The notes under the pieces are model-generated. The model was given only the letters and a program-made list of their open reading frames with translations, was not told the DNA's origin and did no database searches. Both the position numbers and the translations under genes were made by a program. A DNA stretch of 64,000 nt, from contig JAWWAC010000005.1 in NCBI GenBank assembly GCA_033721915.1, positions 39,737 to 103,736 of the forward strand. Reading direction: 5' to 3'. The DNA is from REBR01 sp033721915. GTDB lineage: Bacteria; Pseudomonadota; Gammaproteobacteria; Pseudomonadales; Oleiphilaceae. Shown here piece by piece: positions 51,608 through 59,428 of the stretch (positions are counted from its first letter, which is position 1; every line of letters starts with the position of its first letter).

Positions 51608-51997
51608 ATGCATTTACCCTCAGCACCCGATCATTGCCAGCTGTGCCTCCGCCAGGGTCCCGAGCTGACCCGCCATCACCTGATTCCCCGGCGTCTGCAT
51701 CGCAAAAAACGCATCCGCGAGCAATTTGACCGGCAGACCCGGCTGGGGCGCCTGTTGTGGGTCTGCCGACCCTGCCACCACATGATCCACAGCCTGCGTA
51801 ACGAGCAGCAGCTCGGTCTCCATCACAATACCCGGGAGTCACTCCTGGCCATCCCGGAACTGGCAGAGTTTGCCCGCTGGCTTGGGGATAAACCGGCGGG
51901 GTTTACTCCCAAACATCGTAAGACAAAACTGAAACAGGGGCAGTCCGAGCGCCTTTGCATGGCTCACGCCTTGCGACGGTTCAGTACATCAGGGTAA
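51608..51997 (+). CDS. HNH nuclease-family protein
   Basis: A 129-residue protein with an HNH/zinc motif: CQLCLRQG, then TRHHLIPRRLH, then VCRPCHHMIHSL. Four cysteines form a zinc knuckle pair around the HH core, so metal-dependent DNA cutting is possible, though many small HNH proteins of this type have no known role. The frame is open much further upstream, but that part mirrors the preceding gene. No strong ribosome-binding site is visible before the ATG. It overlaps the convergent cnoX by 17 bases. Confidence 0.75.
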   Translation: MHLPSAPDHCQLCLRQGPELTRHHLIPRRLHRKKRIREQFDRQTRLGRLLWVCRPCHHMIHSLRNEQQLGLHHNTRESLLAIPELAEFARWLGDKPAGFTPKHRKTKLKQGQSERLCMAHALRRFSTSG

Positions 51998-52844
51998 ACA
52001 TTTTACGCCGGTACTGGCGCACCAGCGGGTCCTTGTTGCCCAGCATATCGAACAGCTCGATCAGCATTTTCTGTGAGGCGCCGTCCTTGTAGTGCTTGTC
52101 CGTCTGCATGCCCCTGAGCAGCCACTGCATGGCGCTTTCGTTGTCCCCCTTCAGGATGCAGTGCTGGGCCAGCTGGTGCATGGCGTCGCAGTCCGCCGGG
52201 TTTTTCTCCAGCCGGGCCTCCAGCTCGGACTTCGGGGCCAGGTCGCCGGTCTCGTCGAAGAACTTCAGCCGGGCCGCCAGCTGCTTGGCCGCCGGACGCA
52301 GTTTCTCCTCCGGTGGCAGGCTGTCCAGTATCTGACGGGCGCCGGCCAGCTCCCCCTGCTCGGCCTGGATCAGGCCGATATTCACCAGCACCTCGTAGTC
52401 CTCCGGGTTCTGGTGGTTGAGCTCCGCGTAAATTGCCAGTGCCTCATCCAGATCCCCCTCCTGCCAGAGGCGCAGCGCCCGGTCCCGGTCGCTCTCCCTG
52501 GGGGCCTCCACGTGCTTGTCCAGCAGCTTGCGGATATCCGCCTCCGGCAGCACCTGGCTGATCTGCTCCACCAGTCCGCCGTCTTTCACCAGCTTCACAT
52601 CCGGCAGGCTCTGCACCTGCAGCTGTGCCACCAGGTCCTGCTGCTGGTCGGCGTTGATCACGCCCAGCACAAAGGCACCCTGATACTCGCCGGCCAGCTT
52701 CTCCAGCACCGGCTGAAGCTGCTTGCAGGGCTCCGCCCAGTCGGCGTAAACACTCAGCAGCACCGGCACCGAGCTGGAGGCGGTGAGGACTTTTTCCTGG
52801 AAATTCTGCAGGGTGACATCAAAAATCACGGGGGATTCGCTCAT
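51981..52844 (-). CDS. cnoX: CnoX/YbbN-type thioredoxin-TPR chaperone-holdase
   Basis: A 287-residue protein with an N-terminal thioredoxin fold (about 1-110) and C-terminal TPR-like repeats (about 120-285). The active site reads WAEPC with only C40, so it cannot act as a normal dithiol thioredoxin. E. coli CnoX likewise has an SxxC motif and works as a redox-linked holdase that hands proteins to GroEL or DnaK. It is divergent from lon across 126 bases, a fitting neighbour in protein quality control. Confidence 0.9.
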   Translation of the reverse strand: MSESPVIFDVTLQNFQEKVLTASSSVPVLLSVYADWAEPCKQLQPVLEKLAGEYQGAFVLGVINADQQQDLVAQLQVQSLPDVKLVKDGGLVEQISQVLPEADIRKLLDKHVEAPRESDRDRALRLWQEGDLDEALAIYAELNHQNPEDYEVLVNIGLIQAEQGELAGARQILDSLPPEEKLRPAAKQLAARLKFFDETGDLAPKSELEARLEKNPADCDAMHQLAQHCILKGDNESAMQWLLRGMQTDKHYKDGASQKMLIELFDMLGNKDPLVRQYRRKMFTLMY

Positions 52845-52970
52845 GGATCCGGGTCTCTCCGTTGATCGTTTGCGGTATTAAAACAGTAGCAATAACAGTT
52901 CTGGTTGATTTTGCGGTCTTTGCCTGCACATTAACAGTCAGACTCACAGCTTTGGAGCCTTGTCCCGATT

Positions 52971-55406
52971 ATGAGTGATCACGACAATATTGAATACATC
53001 AGCCGGGAAGACGAACACCGCCAGCAACTGGCACTGCCCAACGAGGTGCTGCCAAGGCGCCTGATGATACTGCCCGTGCAGGGGCGCCCCTTTATGCCGG
53101 CACAGGTCCAGCCCGTAGTACTCAATCAGGACCCCTGGGACGAGACACTGCAGCGGCTGGAGAACACCCAGCACCTGGCTGTGGGGCTGTGCTTTGTGGA
53201 GAACGCCGAGGACTCCGATCAGGACAATAACGACACTCTGCCGGAGCCGGAGCAGCTGGCCACCATGGGCTGTGCCGTGCGGGTGCACAATATCAAGCGT
53301 GACAAGGGCAAGGTGCAGTTTATCGCACAGGGGCTGCGCCGCTTCCGTATCCGTCACTGGTTGCGGCGCACACCGCCCTACCTGGCGGAGGTGAGCTACC
53401 CGGATGAGCCGGCGGAGCCCCGGGAAGAGCTCAAGGCCTACACACTGGCCATTATCAGCTCCGTGAAGGAGCTGCTGCGCACCAACCCCCTGTACGGCGA
53501 GGAGGTCAAACACTATCTCTCCCGTTTCGGTCCGGATGACAGCTCGCCACTGGCGGACTTCGGCGCCGCCATTACCAGTGGCCGTGGCAGCGAGTTGCAG
53601 GATGTGCTGAACACCGTGCCGCTGCTGGAGCGCATGGAGAAGGTGCTGTTGCTGCTGCGCAAGGAGCACGAGGTGGCGCAGCTGCAGGCCCAGATCACCG
53701 AGGAGGTGAACGACCGGGTGCAGAAGCACCAGCGGGAGTTCTTCCTGCGGGAGCAGCTCAAGATCATCCAGCGCGAGCTGGGCATCACCAAGGACGACAA
53801 GACCGCGGACTCGGACATGTTCCGCCAGCGCATGAAGGCACTGGACCCGCCGGAGAATGTACAGAAACGCTTCGACGAGGAACTCAACAAGCTCTCGGTG
53901 CTTGAGCAGGGCTCGCCGGAGTTTGCCGTTACCCGCAACTACCTGGACTGGCTCACGGAGCTGCCCTGGGGGCAGCACTCACAGGACCGTTTCGACCTGA
54001 AAGAGGCCCGCCGGGTGCTGGACCGGGACCACGACGGGCTGGACGACATCAAGGACCGCATACTGGAATTCCTCGCCGAGGGCACCTTCAAGGGCGGCAT
54101 CTCCGGCTCCATACTGCTGCTGGTGGGCCCCCCGGGCGTGGGCAAGACCTCCATCGGACGCTCCGTGGCCGACGCACTGGGGCGCAAATTCTACCGTTTC
54201 TCTGTGGGGGGCATGCGCGACGAGGCGGAGATCAAGGGCCACCGGCGCACCTACATCGGCGCCATGCCGGGCAAGTTTGTCCAGGCGCTGAAAGAGGTGA
54301 AGGTGGAGAACCCGGTGATCATGCTGGATGAGATCGACAAGCTGGGCCACTCCTTCCAGGGAGACCCGGCCTCGGCCCTGCTGGAGTGCCTGGACCCGGA
54401 GCAGAACAGCGAATTCCTGGACCATTATCTGGACCTGCGCCTGGACCTGTCCAAGGTGCTGTTCCTGTGCACCGCCAACCAGCTGGACACCATCCCGCAG
54501 GCGCTGCTGGACCGCATGGACACCATCCGCCTCTCGGGCTACATCACCGATGAGAAGGTGGCCATTGCCAAGCACCACCTGCTGCCCAAGCTGCTGCGCC
54601 GTGCCGGGCTGAAGAAGAAAACCCTGGACGTCACGGAGGGGGCCATACGCCAGATTGTGGAGGGTTACGCCCGGGAGGCCGGGGTGCGCAACCTGGAGAA
54701 GCAGCTGCACAAGATCCTGCGCAAGGGCATCGTGCGCCTTCTGGAGGAGCCGGACCAGACCATGCGCATCGGCGTGAAGGACCTGCCGGGCTATCTCGGC
54801 CAGCCGGTGTTCCGCAAGGAAAAACCCCTGCGTGGCGTGGGCGTGGTCACCGGTCTGGCCTGGACCGCCATGGGCGGTGCCACACTGGCGGTGGAAGCGG
54901 CCCGCATCCACAGCCAGGAGCGGGGCTTCAAGCTCACCGGCCAGCTGGGGGATGTGATGAAAGAGTCCGCCAGCATTGCCCACAGTTTCATTTCCTCGCA
55001 CCTGAAGCGTTACAAGGGCAACACCAGCTTCTTTGACCGGGCCTTTGTGCACCTGCACGTGCCGGAAGGAGCCACCCCCAAGGACGGCCCCAGCGCCGGT
55101 GTCACCATGGCCGTGGCTCTGCTGTCACTGGCCCGTCAGGAGGCGGTGCACCGGCCACTGGCCATGACCGGGGAGCTGACACTCACCGGACAGGTGCTGG
55201 CGGTGGGTGGCATCCGGGAGAAGGTGATCGCCGCGCGGCGTCAGAAGATTCCGACTCTGATACTGCCCAAGGCCAACGAGAGCGATTATCTGGAGCTGCC
55301 GGAGTATCTGCGGGAAGGCCTGGAGGTGCATTTCGCCGAGGATTTCAACGAGGTGTTCAAGATCTGCTTCGAGGACAAGCCACGGCGGGACGATCGCATT
55401 CATTAA
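52971..55406 (+). CDS. lon: ATP-dependent Lon-family protease
   Basis: An 811-residue Lon protease. It has the N-terminal LAN substrate domain (about 25-225), a coiled region, AAA+ motifs GPPGVGKTS and VIMLDEIDKLG, and the S16 peptidase domain. The catalytic dyad is S708 (PKDGPSAGVTM) and K751 (GGIREKVIAARR). The N-terminal domain has an acidic insert (ENAEDSDQDNNDTLPEPEQ), so this could be a second Lon (AsrA-like) rather than the housekeeping copy, which I cannot decide from one window. Confidence 0.92.
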   Translation: MSDHDNIEYISREDEHRQQLALPNEVLPRRLMILPVQGRPFMPAQVQPVVLNQDPWDETLQRLENTQHLAVGLCFVENAEDSDQDNNDTLPEPEQLATMGCAVRVHNIKRDKGKVQFIAQGLRRFRIRHWLRRTPPYLAEVSYPDEPAEPREELKAYTLAIISSVKELLRTNPLYGEEVKHYLSRFGPDDSSPLADFGAAITSGRGSELQDVLNTVPLLERMEKVLLLLRKEHEVAQLQAQITEEVNDRVQKHQREFFLREQLKIIQRELGITKDDKTADSDMFRQRMKALDPPENVQKRFDEELNKLSVLEQGSPEFAVTRNYLDWLTELPWGQHSQDRFDLKEARRVLDRDHDGLDDIKDRILEFLAEGTFKGGISGSILLLVGPPGVGKTSIGRSVADALGRKFYRFSVGGMRDEAEIKGHRRTYIGAMPGKFVQALKEVKVENPVIMLDEIDKLGHSFQGDPASALLECLDPEQNSEFLDHYLDLRLDLSKVLFLCTANQLDTIPQALLDRMDTIRLSGYITDEKVAIAKHHLLPKLLRRAGLKKKTLDVTEGAIRQIVEGYAREAGVRNLEKQLHKILRKGIVRLLEEPDQTMRIGVKDLPGYLGQPVFRKEKPLRGVGVVTGLAWTAMGGATLAVEAARIHSQERGFKLTGQLGDVMKESASIAHSFISSHLKRYKGNTSFFDRAFVHLHVPEGATPKDGPSAGVTMAVALLSLARQEAVHRPLAMTGELTLTGQVLAVGGIREKVIAARRQKIPTLILPKANESDYLELPEYLREGLEVHFAEDFNEVFKICFEDKPRRDDRIH

Positions 55407-55490
55407 TTGCGACAGGGCTCACAGTAAGGGTAAGGACTCCCTGACGTAGGGGGAATTACCTATGGGACAGGCTGTGACCCCCGTTAGACT
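55407..55490 (+). other. Upstream part of the lon/TPR gap with a TAGG-N8-CCTA dyad
   Basis: The 308-base gap after lon begins here. TAGGGGGAATTACCTA (55447-55462) is an imperfect dyad, and TTAGACT (55484-55490) is -10-like with no matching -35 at 17 bases. This would suit an activator-dependent promoter. No open frame of interest is present. Confidence 0.35.
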
Positions 55491-55576
55491 GCAACTGTCG
55501 GGCCTCGCAACCCGGCCTCAGAATCTGTCGTCTGAGTAGATGCCCTTTTTGCCGCCAGGCTCCTGGCGGCTTTTTT
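55491..55576 (+). ncRNA. Candidate small RNA ending in a rho-independent terminator
   Basis: About 85 bases between a -10-like TTAGACT and a strong terminator 145 bases past lon. It contains a possible hairpin (CGGGCC / GGCCTC region) and a pyrimidine-rich stretch before the terminator. It could also be simply the 3' end of the lon mRNA. Confidence 0.3.
55551..55576 (+). terminator. Rho-independent terminator
   Basis: Perfect stem GCCGCCAG / CTGGCGGC with a four-base loop and six T residues. Confidence 0.9.
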
Positions 55577-55714
55577 ATGCCTGCCAGGCAATCCCGACCG
55601 ACCTGCCCCTGTCAGACCCGGTTTCCAGCGCCAGTGCCCGTGAATCTGCTATGCTCACACGCATCCCACAGCGGCACGGAACCGTAAGCAACAGACCTGA
55701 CACGGAGCGCTTTC

Positions 55715-56971
55715 ATGTTTTTCCATCACGTCCGACCCCTGTTGCTGTGCGCCCCGTTGCTGCTGGCCACGGCCTTCCCGTCACTGGCAAGCACCATGCC
55801 GGAGACCTTTGTGCCGAAGGACCCGGAGCAGACCCTGCTGAAGGTCAACCCCAGGGACGATGCCGCCTGGCAGTCACTGCGTGAGGACCGGCAAACGCTC
55901 CTTGAGCAGCCGGACGACCTGTCACTGGCCCTGGACCTGGCACGGCGCGCCATCGAACAGGGGCGGCGCCAGGACGACCCCCGTTTTTTCGGCTACGCCG
56001 AAGGCGCCCTCTCCCACTGGTGGGACATGAACGAACCGCCACTGCAGGTGCGTGTGCTGAGAGCCACCATTTTCCAGTACCGCCACCGTTTCGACGCCGC
56101 CATGAGGGATCTGGATACGGTGATCGAACGGGACCCGAACCATGCACAGGCACGCCTCACCCGGGCCATCATCCACACCGTACAGGCCCGCTACCAGGCG
56201 GCACTGGAAGACTGCGCCCGACTGAGCCGCCTGGGGCTGCGCATCACCGCACTGACCTGCTCCGCCACCCCGGCCAGCCTCACCGGCTCCGCCGGGAGGG
56301 CCTTCGAGCTGCTGTCACAGATCCCGCAACAGGGTGTGGATGACAACACCCTGGTCTGGGCACTGACGGTGCGGGCAGAGATCGCGGAGCGCCTTGGCCG
56401 TGCAGACACGGAAGACCAGTACCGACAGGCCCTGAAGGTCGCCTCAGAGCGCCCCGACCGTTATCTGGCCAATGCCTTTGCCGACTGGCTGCTGGATCAG
56501 GGGCGCCCGGATGAGGTGCTGACACTGCTGGCGGATTTTGCCGACAGCGACGGCAGCCTGCTGCGGCTGGCGCTGGCACAGAAACAAAGACTGGATCAGG
56601 GTCTGGAAGCCGCCTCGGCCCCCCTGGAAGAACACAAGAGCGAGCTGCGTGCCCGTTTCGCCGCGGAGCGGGAGCGGGGCGGCGCCGTGCACCACCGGGA
56701 GGCGGCGATGTTCCAGCTGCACCTGGAGAACGCCCCCGGCGAGGCCCTGTGGATGGCCCGTGACAACTTCCGCAACCAGCGTGAGCCACTGGATGCCCGC
56801 ATACTGCTGGAATCCGCCCTGGCCGCTGAGGCGCCGGGACAGGCACTGCCGGCGGTACGCTGGATGCGCGGCCACGGCGTGACCGATGTGCGGCTGGAGC
56901 CGCTGGTGGCACGCATTGAAGCCTCCGCCGTCACAGACCCCGCCATGGCCACCGACGGAGACCGTCCATGA
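55715..56971 (+). CDS. TPR-repeat exported protein
   Basis: A 418-residue protein with a signal peptide (about 1-25, ending FPSLAS) and several TPR-like helical repeats (clear ones at about 100-170, for example FDAAMRDLDTVIERDPNHAQARLTRA). It is mainly helical and has no enzyme motif. Its stop overlaps the start of the HupE-like gene (ATGA), so it is part of the same operon and may be a periplasmic scaffold for the metal permease. Function otherwise unknown. Confidence 0.75.
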   Translation: MFFHHVRPLLLCAPLLLATAFPSLASTMPETFVPKDPEQTLLKVNPRDDAAWQSLREDRQTLLEQPDDLSLALDLARRAIEQGRRQDDPRFFGYAEGALSHWWDMNEPPLQVRVLRATIFQYRHRFDAAMRDLDTVIERDPNHAQARLTRAIIHTVQARYQAALEDCARLSRLGLRITALTCSATPASLTGSAGRAFELLSQIPQQGVDDNTLVWALTVRAEIAERLGRADTEDQYRQALKVASERPDRYLANAFADWLLDQGRPDEVLTLLADFADSDGSLLRLALAQKQRLDQGLEAASAPLEEHKSELRARFAAERERGGAVHHREAAMFQLHLENAPGEALWMARDNFRNQREPLDARILLESALAAEAPGQALPAVRWMRGHGVTDVRLEPLVARIEASAVTDPAMATDGDRP

Positions 56972-58119
56972 TGCTGAAACGGCCACTGGCCGCGCCTTCA
57001 CTGGCCTGGCTGCTGTTGCTGGCCTGCCTGGTCAGCCTTCCGGCACAGGCCCACAAGCCCAGCGACAGCTATCTTCAGCTCACCGTGGACGGAGCCAGCC
57101 TGGAGGGTCGCTGGGACCTGGCCCTGAGAGACCTGCATGAAATGCTGGATCTGGACCAGGACGGCGACGGACGCATCCGCTGGCAGGAAGTGAAAGCCTC
57201 GGAGTCGCGCATCTTTACCCGTCTGCGCCGGTCGCTGCAGGTCACTGGTGATGGCGCCAACTGCAGTCTTTCCCCCCATCAGATGGCCCTGTCGGAGCAC
57301 TCCGACGGGCTCTATGCCGCCGTAAGCCTGCAGGGTGAGTGTCCCGCTGCACCCCAGTCCCTGGAGGTGAGCTACGATTTTCTGTTCGAGATCGACCCCA
57401 GCCACCGGGGGCTGTTCTATCTGGAGTTTGGAGGTGTTCACAGCAGCATCTTCTCACCGGACCGCAACCGGGTAGAGGTGACCGGGGGTGTGGCCGGCAG
57501 CGGAGCGCTGTTTGTCCGTTACCTGCGGGAAGGAGCCTGGCATATCTGGGCCGGACTGGATCACCTGCTGTTTCTGCTGTGCCTTCTGCTGCCCGCCGTT
57601 CTGCGCCGTGAACAGGGCCATTGGATACCGGCCCCATCGGGACGGCGGGCATTCTGGGACATCACCAAAATCATCACCGCCTTTACACTGGCCCATGCCC
57701 TGTCACTGACCGCCGCCTCACTGGACTGGCTGCAGCTGCCCAGCCGCTGGGTGGAGGCCACGGTGGCGGGCACCATTGTGTTTGCCGCCATCAACAACCT
57801 GACACCGCTGGTGCGTGAACGGCTGTGGATGCTGGGCTTTGGCTTCGGGCTGATTCATGGCGCCGGCTACGCCAGTGTGCTGTCCGGGCTGGGCCTGCCG
57901 GACAGTGCCCTGGTGCTGGCACTCCTGGGCTTTAACCTGGGGGTGGAAGGGGGGCAGATACTGATTGCCGCCGCCTTTATGCCACTGGCGTTCCTGGCCA
58001 GGAGACAGGCCTGGTACCGCCACGGCGTGGTGGTGCCGGGCTCGGTACTGGCCGCACTGCTGGGCCTGGTCTGGCTGCTGAGCCGGGTTTTCGATTTACG
58101 ACTGGAGGGTTTGTTTTGA
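56968..58119 (+). CDS. HupE/UreJ-type metal permease with an EF-hand-like loop
   Basis: A 383-residue member of the HupE/UreJ_2 family, linked to nickel or cobalt uptake. After a signal peptide (1-28) comes a periplasmic domain of about 150 residues, then seven or so transmembrane segments with the conserved histidines GLDHLLFLL, FTLAHALSL and GFGLIHGAGYA. Residues 63-74 (DQDGDGRIRWQE) form a complete EF-hand calcium loop, with acidic residues at positions 1, 3, 5 and 12. It overlaps the TPR gene by four bases and the next gene by four. Confidence 0.85.
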   Translation: MMLKRPLAAPSLAWLLLLACLVSLPAQAHKPSDSYLQLTVDGASLEGRWDLALRDLHEMLDLDQDGDGRIRWQEVKASESRIFTRLRRSLQVTGDGANCSLSPHQMALSEHSDGLYAAVSLQGECPAAPQSLEVSYDFLFEIDPSHRGLFYLEFGGVHSSIFSPDRNRVEVTGGVAGSGALFVRYLREGAWHIWAGLDHLLFLLCLLLPAVLRREQGHWIPAPSGRRAFWDITKIITAFTLAHALSLTAASLDWLQLPSRWVEATVAGTIVFAAINNLTPLVRERLWMLGFGFGLIHGAGYASVLSGLGLPDSALVLALLGFNLGVEGGQILIAAAFMPLAFLARRQAWYRHGVVVPGSVLAALLGLVWLLSRVFDLRLEGLF

Positions 58120-58568
58120 CGGTTACACGGGGAATCACAGGATTGCTGATGGCGGGGCTGTTGCTGTTACCGTTAACGGCCATGGGCCATGGGGCCGGCT
58201 TTGAGCCGGTGGAGGAGGAGTCCGTGGCGGTCCGCTTTGCCTACGCATTGGGCGAGCCCATGACCGGGGCGGAAGTGAAGGTGCTGCCACCGGGCAGCGA
58301 CGCCCCCTACCAGGTGGGCCGTGCGGATCAGAACGGGCGCTTTGCCTTTGTGCCCGACCGCCCCGGTGACTGGACCCTGATGGGCGAGGACGACGCAGGC
58401 CATCAGGTCAGAGCCACTGTCTCTGTGTCCGCAGAGGGCATGGCGGTGGATGCGCCAAAGGTACTGTCCGTGCCTCCGGCCTGGCTGCTGGGTGGCTTGT
58501 TGCTGAGCCTTCTGGTGAATGCCGGGCTGATCTCCGCCCTGCTGGCTGGGCGCCGCAAAAGCGCCTGA
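58116..58568 (+). CDS. NikL/CbiL-like small membrane protein
   Basis: A 150-residue protein with an N-terminal signal/anchor (8-24), a periplasmic beta domain with RADQNGRFAFVPDRPGDWTL (the pattern of the NikL/CbiL accessory proteins of nickel/cobalt ECF transporters), and a C-terminal transmembrane helix (about 122-144) followed by RRK. It starts at TTG within the HupE stop; GGAGGG lies seven bases upstream and supports this. It probably assists the HupE-type permease. Confidence 0.75.
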   Translation: MTVTRGITGLLMAGLLLLPLTAMGHGAGFEPVEEESVAVRFAYALGEPMTGAEVKVLPPGSDAPYQVGRADQNGRFAFVPDRPGDWTLMGEDDAGHQVRATVSVSAEGMAVDAPKVLSVPPAWLLGGLLLSLLVNAGLISALLAGRRKSA

Positions 58569-58582
58569 GCAGGGCGGCGACA

Positions 58583-59359
58583 CTAGCGTGTGAACATCAC
58601 AGTGCCATTGAGGCTGTGTTCATGGCACAGGCTCTGGTCGTGGAAAGGGACCGCCGCTTCCACGTGCAGAAGCCAGGCATGCCCCGTTGCCAGATCCAGT
58701 GACGCCATGCCCCTGGCATCCGTGGTCCCGTTGTCTGCCGTTCTCTCCTCACTGTGATCTCCACGGTAGGCAGTGACGGTGGCATCCCCCAGAGGGGCTC
58801 CATGGAGCAGGACCTGAACCCTGACGGGCTGCCCTTTCTCCAGGCTGGCGGGCAGTGCCTGAGGCACAATCTCCAGTGGCTGCCCCAGTGGCACGGCCAC
58901 CTGTTCGGCCCCCCTGTCGCTCTCACCCACCTGAATAATGGCCTTGCTGGCGTTGTTGCTGTAGCTGCAGCGGCTGGCATTGGGGTACTCACGCAATGAT
59001 CCACGGCGGCCCCCTTCCACGGTCCGGCTCCAGTAGCTGCGGGATTGTTGAGCGGCCAGTGTATGGATGCCGGGCTCGCTCAGAGTCCCGCTGCCGAGCC
59101 GGTCGCTCCCATGCAGTGGCAACCCCTGCCATTGCCCGTCAGGGCCCCAATGGGACAGTGAGGCCATGCGCCCCGCCTCAAGGCTGTCTCCCTCCCCCGG
59201 GTGGTGACCCCATCCGAACACCAGCGACACATCTGAACCGGTCTCCGTGGTCAGTGACTCCGGGGCAACCCATGAGTAGTGCCCGTAGGTCAGGCCTGGC
59301 AGTGTTATGGCTGCCAGCAGGATTGCGCCAGTGATGCATTTTTTGCCAGGGTTCTGCAT
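58583..59359 (-). CDS. DUF4198 periplasmic protein
   Basis: A 258-residue exported protein of DUF4198, a family related to the NikM-like metal-handling domain. The signal peptide (1-26) is followed by HYSWVAPESL, and His/Cys residues occur near the C-terminus (HDQSLCHEHSLNG). It lies in the same orientation as, and 69 bases downstream of, the TonB receptor gene, and is convergent with the NikL-like gene. The ATG at 59359 begins the signal peptide and has AGGAG upstream. Probably a periplasmic metal-binding partner of the receptor. Confidence 0.78.
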   Translation of the reverse strand: MQNPGKKCITGAILLAAITLPGLTYGHYSWVAPESLTTETGSDVSLVFGWGHHPGEGDSLEAGRMASLSHWGPDGQWQGLPLHGSDRLGSGTLSEPGIHTLAAQQSRSYWSRTVEGGRRGSLREYPNASRCSYSNNASKAIIQVGESDRGAEQVAVPLGQPLEIVPQALPASLEKGQPVRVQVLLHGAPLGDATVTAYRGDHSEERTADNGTTDARGMASLDLATGHAWLLHVEAAVPFHDQSLCHEHSLNGTVMFTR

Positions 59360-59428
59360 TGCCTGAAACTCCTTTGAGCGGAAAAAGGTGAAACCTGCTG
59401 ACCCGTATGGCCGCAAGCCATTGTGCCA

